DNA from: Adlercreutzia murintestinalis
GTDB lineage: Bacteria > Actinomycetota > Coriobacteriia > Coriobacteriales > Eggerthellaceae
DNA: 64,000 bases
Assembly: GCF_943192905.1 (NCBI RefSeq)
Contig: NZ_CALPCC010000005.1
Span: 1 to 64,000, forward strand
Direction: 5' to 3'
Shown piece by piece: positions 16,487 to 25,540 of the stretch. The notes beneath the pieces are model-generated. The model did no database searches. It worked only from the letters and a program-made list of their open reading frames with translations, and was not told where the DNA came from. A program made the translations under genes and the position numbers. The number at the start of each line of letters is the position of its first letter. Within the stretch, counting starts at the first letter, position 1.

Positions 16487-16884
16487 AGGTATTGCAGGGA
16501 AAGATTCATCGTGCCACGGTCAAGCAAGCCGAGCTGCACTACGTGGGCTCTATCACCTGCGATCCGCTGCTGTGCGAGGCGGCTGGCATCGTGGAATACC
16601 AGAAGGTATGCGTGGCCGATGTGGATAACGGCAACCGTTTCGAGACCTATGTCATCTTCGGGGATGCGGGAAGCGGCATGATCTGCGTGAATGGCGCCGC
16701 GGCGCATTGCGTGGAAGTGGGGCATAAGGTGATCATCATGGCGTATGCGGCCTTAGACCCTGCCGAGGCAGCTTCACAGGAGCATGCTCCCCGTGTGGTG
16801 TTTGTGGATGACCATAACGCCATCGTGCGCTGTACGCGCTATGAGGCCCACGGGCGCTTGGAAGACATGCTTGACGCAGATTGA
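16477..16884 (+). CDS. panD: Aspartate 1-decarboxylase proenzyme
   Basis: 135 residues. It makes beta-alanine for PanC. The self-cleavage site HYVGSITCD has Gly24-Ser25, which rearranges to the pyruvoyl group, and Lys9 and the [19 protein letters not shown] stretch are present. It is the last gene of the pan operon and ends head-on with the MFS gene at 16888. Confidence 0.96.
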   Translation: MLIEVLQGKIHRATVKQAELHYVGSITCDPLLCEAAGIVEYQKVCVADVDNGNRFETYVIFGDAGSGMICVNGAAAHCVEVGHKVIIMAYAALDPAEAASQEHAPRVVFVDDHNAIVRCTRYEAHGRLEDMLDAD

Positions 16885-16887
16885 GCA

Positions 16888-18375
16888 TCAGGCACGGTGG
16901 CCGCCGCTGTGAGGGGCAACCGTTGCGGTTTTGTGCGGTAGGGCAGATGAGGCATCCTTCTTGCTGCGGTGGGTGCGCATGATGCGCGCGAAGAAAAGAG
17001 AGACCACGAACGCTGCGGCAACGATCGCAATATCGATGACCAGCGTGTGCGAGAACCCGGCCGCATAGGCTTGCGCCTTGCTCATACCCGTTGCCATCAA
17101 GCGGTCCACATCGGCTGACATGATGCCCACGAACAAAGCCGATCCAATAGAACCGGCTATCTGCACAAGCGTCGAGTGGATGGATGAGCCGTGTGCGTAC
17201 AGCTCTTTCGGCAGCGCACCCAGATCAACCGCCTTGAGCGTGGGGAATACCAGACCCACACCGGCATACGACAGCGCTACGCACACCATCATGGCGATCA
17301 CCAGCATGAGCGATGAGGTAACAGCCATCAGGGCGAACCCGCTGAGCAGCATCAAGAAGCCAACGGGCACGAGAGGCCAAATGCCGCGCGCGTCCTCGAT
17401 GCGCCCGCCTACGAAGCAGGCCGCCGCATAGCAGAGGATGGGCACAGCGAGGAAGCACCCCGCCACGAACGCCGTGTATCCTGCGGTGCCCTCCAAGTAC
17501 AGCGGCACGAGCAGGCTCATGTAGATGGAACCCATGTAGCCGAGCATCATGAGCGATTCGCCAACCACGAACTGGCGATGCTTGAACGGAGTCAGGTTCA
17601 ACAGCGGGTCAGGGATGCGAAATTGCCGCCACGCGAACAGGGCCAGCACCACGGCTCCTGCTGCCATGATGCCAAGCGAGGGCAGGGGGTCGCGCGATAC
17701 CTCGTTGAGCCCGAAGATGACAGCGCCAAGCCCCACGAAGCTGAGCGCGACGCTGATAAGGTCGATCCGGCGATTCTCGCGTTCATAGATATCGTGCAAG
17801 AACCGCGCGCCCAGTATGATCAGCGCCACGGACATGACCACCGGGATGATGAAGAGCGCGCGCAGTCCGGCATAGGTGAGCAAAAGCCCTGCGAGCATGG
17901 GAGCGAACGCCAAGCCCACGCCGATGACCCCACTGTTTATGGCGAGCAGCGTGCCGCCTTTGCCCTGTGGCGCCATCGTCAGAATAACGCTGGTGACCAC
18001 GGGGAAGAACAGCCCTACCGTGAGCGCTTGTACGAGCCGCGCTGCCAGCATCATGGGGAAATTGAGGGCGAACAGACCGACGAGCGAGCCTGCGAGCGAC
18101 GCGGCGTAGCCGAAGATCATCACCTTGCGGATGCCGTAGCGCTTCAAAAGCGATGCTGCCATGGTGATGGTCGTGGCGGCCACGATGGTGAAGCCGAGCA
18201 CCATCCAGTTCGCCACCGACAGGCTCACTTGAAAATCGGTGGCAACCTGGTCGAGCGCTATGTTCATGAGCGACTGGTTGAACGATGCGAGCAGATTGCT
18301 GCCGAGCATCAGGGCCATCATCGCCCACATGGCTTTGCCTTGAGGTATGGCCGCTCGGTTCACGCCGTTTTCCAT
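16888..18375 (-). CDS. MFS transporter of the DHA2 (14-helix) drug exporter family
   Basis: 495 residues with about 14 membrane segments. NQSLMNIALDQVATDFQVSL and the following SVANWMVLGFTIVAATTITM are the motif-D1-like start of DHA2 exporters, and MAPQGKGGTLLAINSGVIGVGLAFAPMLAG is motif C. The likely job is proton-driven efflux of a drug or metabolite. AGGAG close to a double ATG suggests the second one, at 18375. The protein ends in a basic, Ser/His-rich tail. Confidence 0.87.
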   Translation of the reverse strand: MENGVNRAAIPQGKAMWAMMALMLGSNLLASFNQSLMNIALDQVATDFQVSLSVANWMVLGFTIVAATTITMAASLLKRYGIRKVMIFGYAASLAGSLVGLFALNFPMMLAARLVQALTVGLFFPVVTSVILTMAPQGKGGTLLAINSGVIGVGLAFAPMLAGLLLTYAGLRALFIIPVVMSVALIILGARFLHDIYERENRRIDLISVALSFVGLGAVIFGLNEVSRDPLPSLGIMAAGAVVLALFAWRQFRIPDPLLNLTPFKHRQFVVGESLMMLGYMGSIYMSLLVPLYLEGTAGYTAFVAGCFLAVPILCYAAACFVGGRIEDARGIWPLVPVGFLMLLSGFALMAVTSSLMLVIAMMVCVALSYAGVGLVFPTLKAVDLGALPKELYAHGSSIHSTLVQIAGSIGSALFVGIMSADVDRLMATGMSKAQAYAAGFSHTLVIDIAIVAAAFVVSLFFARIMRTHRSKKDASSALPHKTATVAPHSGGHRA

Positions 18376-18636
18376 CATGTCTCCTTGCTGCTCGTGCCGG
18401 TTTGGCCCTTGGTGCACTGCTTTCACCATATCCGCTGAACCGGGGTGCTCAGCGACGTGCAGCGCGGTTGTTTTCCGCACGAAACCGAACCGATACGGCA
18501 GCAGGTTCTAGAATGGCTATGATTACGTTTCAGGGTTGCTGGGCGGCGGCTTGAAAGCGATGTGCTCTTTTTGCTGAGAGGCCCGCACAGCGCCGCTATG
18601 CGATACAATGCGCTCAAAATAGAGAAAGGGCGTTCC

Positions 18637-19410
18637 ATGTTAGAGTTGAAAGACCTTGTGTTTGAAGTGCCCGCGCCCGATGGCGGCGCACCGAAGCGCA
18701 TCATTGACGAGCTGTCGCTTTCCATTCCTGACGACCGCCTCACGGTCATCACGGGCCCGAATGGTGGCGGCAAATCAACGCTGGCAAAGTTGATCATGGG
18801 CATCGAGAAGCCCACGAGCGGGCAGATACTCTTCGACGGCACCGACATCACGCAGACCGGCATCACCGAGCGGGCGCGGCTCGGGATAGGGTATGCATTC
18901 CAGCAGCCAGCCCGCTTCAAGGGCATGACGGTGAAGAAGCTGCTCGACCTTGCCGCAGGGCGCAAACTGCCCATGTTGGCCTGCAATGAGTACCTGCGCA
19001 AAGTGGGGCTCTGCTCGGCCAGCTATCTCACGCGCGAAGTGGATAAGTCGCTTTCGGGCGGCGAGGTGAAGCGCATAGAGATCGCCACCATTCTGGCGCG
19101 CGATCCAAAGCTTGCCATTTATGATGAACCCGAAGCGGGCATCGATCTGTGGAGCTTCGATCGTCTGACCGAGACGTTCCGCGACATTCATGAAGCGCGC
19201 GATGGGCGCTCCATCGTCATCATCTCGCACCAAGAGCGCATCATCCAACTTGCTGACGAGATCGTGCTGCTGCGCGAAGGACGGGTGGCCGATGCTGGCA
19301 CGCCCGCCGAGATGATGCCGCGTTTGGCGCTGTCCACGCGCGGGTCGGATGGTTGTCCTTTGACAGAGCCTACCGAGCTGCATCTTACCGAGATTCCCAC
19401 CACGTGCTAG
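18637..19410 (+). CDS. sufC: SufC-like ATPase of the minimal Fe-S assembly system (SmsC)
   Basis: 257 residues, an ABC-type ATPase without a membrane partner. Walker A is GPNGGGKST (40-48), the signature is LSGGEVKRIE and Walker B is KLAIYDEPEAGIDLWSFDRL, the SufC version. It powers Fe-S cluster assembly on the SufB/D-like scaffold encoded 12 bp downstream. No sufS, sufU, sufD or sufE is nearby; such two-gene systems are known as SMS (SmsCB) in anaerobes and archaea. GAAAGGG precedes the ATG at 18637. Confidence 0.92.
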   Translation: MLELKDLVFEVPAPDGGAPKRIIDELSLSIPDDRLTVITGPNGGGKSTLAKLIMGIEKPTSGQILFDGTDITQTGITERARLGIGYAFQQPARFKGMTVKKLLDLAAGRKLPMLACNEYLRKVGLCSASYLTREVDKSLSGGEVKRIEIATILARDPKLAIYDEPEAGIDLWSFDRLTETFRDIHEARDGRSIVIISHQERIIQLADEIVLLREGRVADAGTPAEMMPRLALSTRGSDGCPLTEPTELHLTEIPTTC

Positions 19411-19422
19411 GAGACGATACCT

Positions 19423-20352
19423 ATGGCAGAAGAATTGACCCAGGCTGAGTTAGACCTGTTATCCCAGATAGCTGGCTTGCATGGCATGCCAGAAGGTGCG
19501 TTCAACATCCGCCGCGACGGCGAGCTGGTAGAGCGCCATTCGTCGGCGAACATCGAGATCGCCACGAAGACCGGCGAGCCGGGCATCGATATCAGGATCG
19601 CGCCCGGCACCAAGAACGAGACGGTGTTCATCCCCGTTATCGTCACGCAGGCGGGGCTCAAGGACGTGGTGTACAACACGTTCTATATCGGCGAGGACTG
19701 CGATGTGCGCATCATCGCGGGATGCGGCATTCACAACGATGGGCATGCGGCTGCCCAGCATGACGGCATTCACACGTTCTACTGTGGGGCGAACAGTCGC
19801 GTGGTCTATGTGGAAAAACACTACGGCGAGGGCAGCGGCGAGGGCGATCGCATTCTGAACCCTACGACCAATGTGCATATGGATGAAGGCGCGGTTTGCG
19901 AGATGGAGCTCACGCAGATCGGCGGCGTCACCTCCACCATTCGCGACACGAACGCAACGCTTGGGCCCGATGCGCGCTTGGTGTTGACGGAAAAGCTGCT
20001 GACGCACGGGCATCAGACGGCTGAATCGAACATGAAAGTGGAACTGACCGGAGATGGTTCATCGGTGCAGGTGATATCGCGCTCGGTGGCCCAAGATGAT
20101 TCCGTTCAGGTATTCAATCCGCTCGTGATCGGGCAGGCGGCATGCCGTGGGCATGTGCAGTGCGATGCCATCATCATGGGCAACGCTAAGGTGAAGGCCA
20201 TTCCCGGTATTGAGGCTGCCAGCGAAGATGCGGTGCTGGTGCATGAGGCGGCCATCGGCAAGATCGCGGGCGACCAGATCGTGAAGCTGGAAACGCTGGG
20301 GTTGACCGAGGAGGAAGCCGAGCAGGAGATCCTGAACGACTTCTTGAATTGA
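19423..20352 (+). CDS. sufB: SufB/SufD-like Fe-S scaffold of the minimal system (SmsB)
   Basis: 309 residues, much shorter than E. coli SufB (about 495), matching the short scaffold of two-gene SMS systems. The middle is the right-handed beta-helix expected of SufBD; the conserved C-terminal stretch CRGHVQCDAIIMGNAKVKAI...DAVLVHEAAIGKI carries the Cys and His-Glu used in cluster building. It lies 12 bp after the ATPase gene. A GCGAG/CTCGC hairpin follows but has no T-tract. Confidence 0.9.
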   Translation: MAEELTQAELDLLSQIAGLHGMPEGAFNIRRDGELVERHSSANIEIATKTGEPGIDIRIAPGTKNETVFIPVIVTQAGLKDVVYNTFYIGEDCDVRIIAGCGIHNDGHAAAQHDGIHTFYCGANSRVVYVEKHYGEGSGEGDRILNPTTNVHMDEGAVCEMELTQIGGVTSTIRDTNATLGPDARLVLTEKLLTHGHQTAESNMKVELTGDGSSVQVISRSVAQDDSVQVFNPLVIGQAACRGHVQCDAIIMGNAKVKAIPGIEAASEDAVLVHEAAIGKIAGDQIVKLETLGLTEEEAEQEILNDFLN

Positions 20353-20502
20353 TCGGAGCGAGTGAAGCGCTCGCGCGTGCAGCGCATCTGCGATCGGTAG
20401 ACAGGTTCAGCAAAGGTTCAGTGTGGGCAACGGATCGGTTCCGGTCGGTGCGCTCGCGCCGGTGAGCGCCTACCATGGAACCGATGACGATCGGAGGTGC
20501 TC

Positions 20503-21849
20503 GTGGATAAGGCGCAAGGGAAGGCACTGCGCGAAAAGCTGCCGCGCAGCCAGCAAGGCGCATGGGCGGTGAAGCCCGGGCGTGAAGAGGTGCTCAGCAT
20601 TCTGAGCGACCAGGAGCAAGGGCGGCTTTCGGAGTTGCTCCCGTTGCGTCATGCTCGCATGGCGGCGTCGCCGTTCGCCTTTTACCGCGGTAGCGCTGCT
20701 CTCATGGCGGCAGACCTTGCCACGTTGCCCACCACCGGCATATCGGTACAGCTCTGCGGGGATGCGCATATCGCCAACTTCGGCGGCTTCCGTTCGCTTG
20801 AATCGCATCTGGTCTTCGATATCAACGATTTCGATGAGACGTTGCCGGGGCCCTGGGAGTGGGACGTGAAGCGCATGGCGACCAGCGTGGAGATATGCGG
20901 GCGTCAGCGCGGGTTCGGACACCGGTGGCGTCGCCGTGCGGTGAAGGGCGCTGTGAAGAGCTACCGTGAGGCGATGCGAGAGTTCGCTCAGCGAAGCGCG
21001 CTGGCGGTATGGCGGCGCTATATCGACTTGAACGATACCCTGCGGCAGGTGCGCAAGACCGTGCGCGGTTCCGATCGCAAGGCCATCGCCCGGCAGTTGG
21101 AGGCAGCGTATGGCAAGAATAACGCCACCGCTTTCGAGCGGCTTGTTCGTGTGAGCGATGGCGTACCGAAGATGGTGTACGATCCGCCGTCCATCGTGCC
21201 TTTGGAGCAGTTCTTCTCAGGCGATGGCGCAAAGCGCTTGCGGGATGCCATGGAGGCGCTCTTGGTGAGCTACCGCGCGAGCCTTCCTCCTGAGTATCTG
21301 CATCTGTTCGACCAATACCGATTCTTGGATGGTGCTATGAAGGTGGTTGGTGTTGGTAGCGTGGGAATGCGGGCTTGGGTTGCCGCGCTGACCGACAAGC
21401 AGACGGGGCATCCGCTGGTGCTTCAGATGAAGCAAGCGCGCGCCTCGGTGCTCGAGCCGTTCTGCGGGGCGAGCGCTTTTCCGAACAGCGGCCAGCGCGT
21501 GATCTGCGGGCAGCGGCTCATGCAGTCAACACCGGACCGCTTCCTCGGTTGGGCGCGCCTTACGGCAGATGATGGTACGGTGCGCGATTACTATGTGCGC
21601 CAGCTTTGGAATTGGAAGATGAGCATCGACTACGCGAAGGCGAGCGCATCACAGATCGAGATGGTGGCGCAGCTGTGCGGATGGACGTTGGCTCGCGCTC
21701 ATGCGCGTTCGGGCGATCGGGGTGCCATCGCGGCCTATATAGGTGCGGCTGACACCTTCGACAACGCCATCGCTGATTTTGCGCGCGCCTACGCACGGCA
21801 AAACGAAGAGGATTATCAGGTGTTCTTGAAGAGCCTCGATATCTCGTAG
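20503..21849 (+). CDS. DUF2252 family protein
   Basis: About 448 residues. DUF2252 proteins have a remote protein-kinase-like fold and no established role. Typical stretches are MAASPFAFYRGSAALMAADL, QLCGDAHIANFGGF (kinase-loop-like HxxN), VFDINDFDETLPGPWEWDVK and the C-terminal GWTLARAHARSGD. GGAGG five bases before the GTG at 20503 sets the start. It follows the Fe-S genes by 150 bp and precedes the Y-family polymerase; no functional link is evident. Confidence 0.85.
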   Translation: MDKAQGKALREKLPRSQQGAWAVKPGREEVLSILSDQEQGRLSELLPLRHARMAASPFAFYRGSAALMAADLATLPTTGISVQLCGDAHIANFGGFRSLESHLVFDINDFDETLPGPWEWDVKRMATSVEICGRQRGFGHRWRRRAVKGAVKSYREAMREFAQRSALAVWRRYIDLNDTLRQVRKTVRGSDRKAIARQLEAAYGKNNATAFERLVRVSDGVPKMVYDPPSIVPLEQFFSGDGAKRLRDAMEALLVSYRASLPPEYLHLFDQYRFLDGAMKVVGVGSVGMRAWVAALTDKQTGHPLVLQMKQARASVLEPFCGASAFPNSGQRVICGQRLMQSTPDRFLGWARLTADDGTVRDYYVRQLWNWKMSIDYAKASASQIEMVAQLCGWTLARAHARSGDRGAIAAYIGAADTFDNAIADFARAYARQNEEDYQVFLKSLDIS

Positions 21850-21855
21850 GATAAA

Positions 21856-21869
21856 AGTACATTTGTTCG
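21856..21869. promoter_or_regulatory. Candidate LexA (SOS) box upstream of the Y-family polymerase
   Basis: AGTACATTTGTTCG resembles the Gram-positive LexA consensus CGAAC-N4-GTTCG: the right half is exact and the left half has two mismatches over five bases. It lies 23 bp before the polymerase start, the expected place for repression. Confidence 0.4.
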
Positions 21870-21891
21870 CATCATGTGCTACCATCGGGGT

Positions 21892-23160
21892 ATGGAAGAG
21901 CACGAGCGAACATATTGCTGCATCGATCTGAAGAGCTTCTACGCAAGCGTGGAATGCGTTGAGCGCGGGCTCGACCCGCTCAAGGCGCGCTTGGTGGTGG
22001 CTGATCCCGCGCGCGGGGAGAAAACCATCTGCTTGGCGGTATCGCCCGCTTTGAAGGCGCTGGGCATCCCCGGTCGTTGTCGTGTCTTTCAGATACCGAA
22101 GGGCATTCGCTATACCAAAGCAAAGCCCCGCATGAAGCTATACATGCAGTATTCTGCGCGCATTGTCGGGCTTTACTTGAACCATATCAGCGCGCAGGAC
22201 TTGCATGTGTACTCTATCGACGAGTGCTTCATGGACCTGACCCCATATCTCACGCTCTACCACATGTCAGCGAAAGAGTTGGTGAGCATGCTGCGCGATG
22301 AGGTGCTGCGCGAAACGGGCATTACCGCCACCGCGGGCATCGGATCGAATCTGTTCTTGGCGAAGGTGGCTTTGGATATAACGGCCAAGCATGCCGAGGA
22401 TGGTATCGGCATGCTCGATGCGCGAACCTTTCGCCAGCAGGTGTGGCCGCATCGTCCGATCACCGATATTTGGCAGATCGGCAGCCATATCGCTGAGCGG
22501 TTGCGCACCTACGGCATTGAGGATCTGCATGGTCTTGCGCATGCCAACGTTGACCTGTTGTATCGGGAGTTCGGTGCGAACGCGGAATACCTGATCGATC
22601 ACGCGTGGGGTGTGGAGCCGTGCACTATCGCCGAGATACATGCCTATGAGCCGCAGGCAACTTCGGTGGGCAACGGGCAGGTGCTCCCGTGCGATTACAC
22701 GTTCGACGAGGCGCGCATGATCCTGCGCGAGATGGTGGATGAAACGGTGCTCGATCTGGTGGAGAAGCGCGTCGTTGCCGGTCATGCCAGTTTGCATGTG
22801 GGATACGGGAAAGACGAGGGTGCTGCAACCCACGCGAACGCGAGCCGCACGCTTTCCGGCCATACTAATTCCTTCGATAAGCTGATGGCGTTCATGGATG
22901 AGCTCTTCTGCGAGATTACGGACCCCCATCGCCCCATCAGGCGCATGAATGTGGCATTCGGGCACCTTATGCCCGAGGGGTACGCTACAGCCGATCTGTT
23001 TGCCGATGCGGAAGCCGAGCACGATGAGCGGGCGCGGCAAGAGACGCTTTTGGCCATCAAGCGCAAGTTCGGCAAAGATGCGGTGATGCGGGGCACATCG
23101 CTCAAGGAGAAGGCGCGTGGGCGCGAGCGCGCGCATCAAGTTGGAGGGCATCATGCATGA
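21892..23160 (+). CDS. Y-family DNA polymerase (UmuC/UvrX-like)
   Basis: 422 residues. A translesion DNA polymerase. Catalytic acidic residues are in YCCIDLKSFYASVECVERG (first Asp, and the Tyr steric gate) and in VYSIDECFMDLT (Asp-Glu pair); GITATAGIGSNLFLAKVALD is the following palm/fingers motif and ITDIWQIGSHIAERL the helix-hairpin-helix. The ATG at 21892 fits best with the neighbouring GGGG; an ATG at 21874 is possible. Its stop overlaps the start of a YolD-like partner, the usual arrangement of UvrX-type, SOS-induced polymerases. Confidence 0.92.
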   Translation: MEEHERTYCCIDLKSFYASVECVERGLDPLKARLVVADPARGEKTICLAVSPALKALGIPGRCRVFQIPKGIRYTKAKPRMKLYMQYSARIVGLYLNHISAQDLHVYSIDECFMDLTPYLTLYHMSAKELVSMLRDEVLRETGITATAGIGSNLFLAKVALDITAKHAEDGIGMLDARTFRQQVWPHRPITDIWQIGSHIAERLRTYGIEDLHGLAHANVDLLYREFGANAEYLIDHAWGVEPCTIAEIHAYEPQATSVGNGQVLPCDYTFDEARMILREMVDETVLDLVEKRVVAGHASLHVGYGKDEGAATHANASRTLSGHTNSFDKLMAFMDELFCEITDPHRPIRRMNVAFGHLMPEGYATADLFADAEAEHDERARQETLLAIKRKFGKDAVMRGTSLKEKARGRERAHQVGGHHA

Positions 23161-23380
23161 GGGCAGTGCGCAGAGCTTCGGGAGCAGCCGAGAGGAATAT
23201 GGCATGCCCGTGTTGGTATCGGCGTATCCCGAGCGCACTATCTTGGGAAAGCCGCATCCCGATCGGGCCAAGCAGTTCAAGCCGTTCGCGGCGTTGAAAG
23301 GCTACGAGGATCTGGTAGCGCAGCAGATACGAAAAGCCTCGGCGTCGCGCGATTTCACCGAGCCGGAGGATCCCTGTTGA
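23153..23380 (+). CDS. YolD-like partner protein of the Y-family polymerase
   Basis: 75 residues. The core HPDRAKQFKPFAALKGYEDL is diagnostic of YolD-like proteins encoded next to UmuC/UvrX polymerases; they probably act as small regulators or accessory subunits. TTGGAGGG precedes the ATG, which overlaps the polymerase stop (ATGCATGA), so the two are co-translated. Confidence 0.85.
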   Translation: MHEGSAQSFGSSREEYGMPVLVSAYPERTILGKPHPDRAKQFKPFAALKGYEDLVAQQIRKASASRDFTEPEDPC

Positions 23381-23473
23381 GAGCGGGAGTCTGTATGGGA
23401 GCCGCCTGCGCGTTTCGAGCGTAACGGATATCATAGGTGCGGGCAGGGCATTCGATCGAAAGAGAGGAAGAGC

Positions 23474-24727
23474 GTGGCCAATCGCATCGTGTTCATGGTA
23501 GGCACCGTCGTCTTCGGCGCCTTCGCGGGTGCGTTCGTGTGGGCGTTCTTCTTCCTGATGGATGCGGGCATCAACCTTCTTTGGAACGCAGTGCCAGCGG
23601 CGTTAGCGCAGGCGGGACTGCCCGCGGTAGCGTATCCGATCGTATTCTGCACGCTTGGCGGGGTGGTCATCGGGCTGTTCGCCAAGCGCTTCGGCGCGTA
23701 TCCGCAGGACATGAATACCGTCATGGCGCAGGTGAAAGAGCATGGTCGCTACGAATATGACCATGTGGGCGCCTCGTTTTTCGGTGCTCTCTTGCCGTTG
23801 TTGTTCGGCGGCTCCATTGGCCCTGAGGCAGGTTTGACCGGTGTGATAGCAGGATTGTGCACCTGGGTGGGAGACCGGCTGCGTTTCATGGGCGCTGAGA
23901 TGCGCCAGCTGGCCGAAGCGGGTACGGCAGCGGTCGTCTCGGCGCTGTTCTCAACGCCGCTGTTCGGCATGGTGGTGCCGCTGGTGGGCGCGGCGGATGA
24001 TTCGGAGGGCAGTCCCGTGAGCGACCTTGCTTTGCGGGTACCTCGTGCGCGCAAATGGGCGGTCTACGTGCTTGCCGTGGCGGGAGCGTTGGCGGCGATG
24101 GAGGCGCTCGGGCAGGTGTTCGGTGCGGCTGGTGGGTTGCCGCACTTCTCCGGTATCAATATCGGGTACGCTGAGCTTCTGTGGGGCATACCGCTTGCGC
24201 TTGCGGGTGCTGCGGTCGGGTGGTTGTACTTTCCCTTCGGCGCGTTCTTTCGCATGGTGGCGAAGCGGCTTGAGGGCAAGGTGGTGCTGGGGCCAACTAT
24301 CGCTGGATTGGTACTCGGATGCATGGGGGTGGCGTTGCCATTCGTTCTGTTCGCCGGGGAAGCGCAAACCGATCAGCTGGCACAAAGCTGGACCACGTTC
24401 GCCGCACCTCTTCTGATCGCTACGGGATGCGCGAAGGTGTTCACGACGCAACTCTGTTTGAACCTGGGTTATCGCGGCGGCCATTTCTTTCCGCTCATCT
24501 TCGCTGGCATCTCGCTCGGCTATGGGCTGGCAGCGCTCACTGGCGTCGATGCGGTCTTCGCGCTCTGCGCTGTTGCGGGGGCGCTGATGGGTACCGTGAT
24601 GCGCCAACCCATCCTAACGGCGTTGCTGCTGTTCTTGGTGTTTCCGGTGAAGGGAGGCCTCGTGCTGCTGGTGGCTGCTGTACTCGGGTCGGTGTTGCCC
24701 GTTCCGAAAGCGTGGTTGGGAAAATGA
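23474..24727 (+). CDS. ClC-type chloride channel/transporter
   Basis: 417 residues, about ten membrane segments. GGSIGPEAGLTG matches the ClC selectivity motif (GxGxP) and the helix following it; the second half repeats with GGHFFPLIFAGISLGYGLAAL. ClC proteins carry Cl- or F-, as channels or H+ antiporters. The GTG at 23474 follows AGAGGAAG. The stop overlaps the start of a response regulator gene by four bases (ATGA), an uncommon pairing. Confidence 0.88.
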   Translation: MANRIVFMVGTVVFGAFAGAFVWAFFFLMDAGINLLWNAVPAALAQAGLPAVAYPIVFCTLGGVVIGLFAKRFGAYPQDMNTVMAQVKEHGRYEYDHVGASFFGALLPLLFGGSIGPEAGLTGVIAGLCTWVGDRLRFMGAEMRQLAEAGTAAVVSALFSTPLFGMVVPLVGAADDSEGSPVSDLALRVPRARKWAVYVLAVAGALAAMEALGQVFGAAGGLPHFSGINIGYAELLWGIPLALAGAAVGWLYFPFGAFFRMVAKRLEGKVVLGPTIAGLVLGCMGVALPFVLFAGEAQTDQLAQSWTTFAAPLLIATGCAKVFTTQLCLNLGYRGGHFFPLIFAGISLGYGLAALTGVDAVFALCAVAGALMGTVMRQPILTALLLFLVFPVKGGLVLLVAAVLGSVLPVPKAWLGK

Positions 24728-25443
24728 GGGACGCAGCGCTCCCGACGGTTCTGGTGGTGGAAGACGATGCGGCCATCAACGAAGTGGTCGTGCGTCGCTT
24801 GCAGCGCGAGGGCTTGTCGGTGACCGCTGCGTTCTCGGGCACCGAGGCGCGCCTTCTCCTTGATCAGCGCCCCGTCGATCTGGTTATCTGCGACTTGATG
24901 CTGCCCGGCATGATGGGCGAGGACGTGGTGCGCTCGCTCCGTGACGCCCAGTGCGACGTGTCGGTCATCGTCATCTCGGCGAAGGCATCAGCAGCGGATA
25001 AGGTTGCGCTGTTGGGGATGGGCGCCGACGATTACCTGGGAAAGCCGTTCGATTTGGACGAATTGGCGGCGCGGGTGCAGGTACAGCTGCGTCGGCGAGG
25101 CGCTACGGCGTTTGCAGCGGCGCATGATGCGATACGTGCTGGGCGCTGGGTGATAGACCGGGCAGCTCACACGCTTTCGGTCGATGGACGCGCGGTAGCG
25201 CTCACGCGTACCGAGTTCAACATGGCTGAGTTGCTGGCGTCGCATCCTGGCCGTGTTTTCACCAAACAGCAGCTCTTCGAGCATGCGCAGGGAGAACCCT
25301 ATCAAGCGCAGAGCAGTACCGTGAACGCCCACATATCCAATTTGCGCGCGAAGCTCAAACCCACGGGCACGGCCGAGTACATCCAGACGGTCTGGGGCAT
25401 CGGTTTCAAATTCGATGCTGCGGATTCCTTAAAGGTTTCTTAA
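24724..25443 (+). CDS. OmpR/VanR-family response regulator
   Basis: 239 residues: a receiver domain (VLVVEDDAAINEVVV, phospho-Asp in LVICDLMLPGMMGE, Lys in LGKPFDLDEL) and a winged-helix output domain (ALTRTEFNMAELLASHPGRV ... NAHISNLRAKLKP ... WGIGFKF). It should be phosphorylated by the kinase at 27422 and regulate the ABC exporter between them. It starts inside the stop of the ClC gene, so chloride channel and regulator share a transcript. Confidence 0.92.
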   Translation: MRDAALPTVLVVEDDAAINEVVVRRLQREGLSVTAAFSGTEARLLLDQRPVDLVICDLMLPGMMGEDVVRSLRDAQCDVSVIVISAKASAADKVALLGMGADDYLGKPFDLDELAARVQVQLRRRGATAFAAAHDAIRAGRWVIDRAAHTLSVDGRAVALTRTEFNMAELLASHPGRVFTKQQLFEHAQGEPYQAQSSTVNAHISNLRAKLKPTGTAEYIQTVWGIGFKFDAADSLKVS

Positions 25444-25474
25444 CGATTATCCGAGCCTTTCTGCACTGTTGGCG

Positions 25475-25494
25475 GCCATACTCAGAGGTATGGC
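25475..25494. promoter_or_regulatory. Inverted repeat upstream of the ABC exporter (candidate regulator site)
   Basis: GCCATAC (25475-25481) and GTATGGC (25488-25494) form a perfect repeat with a 6-base loop, 47 bp upstream of the ABC ATPase start. No T-tract follows, so it is more likely an operator than a terminator. Confidence 0.4.
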
Positions 25495-25540
25495 ATGGGT
25501 GTCGGTGCGGCCGACAAGATAAGGAAGGAAGAGGTGCGGG

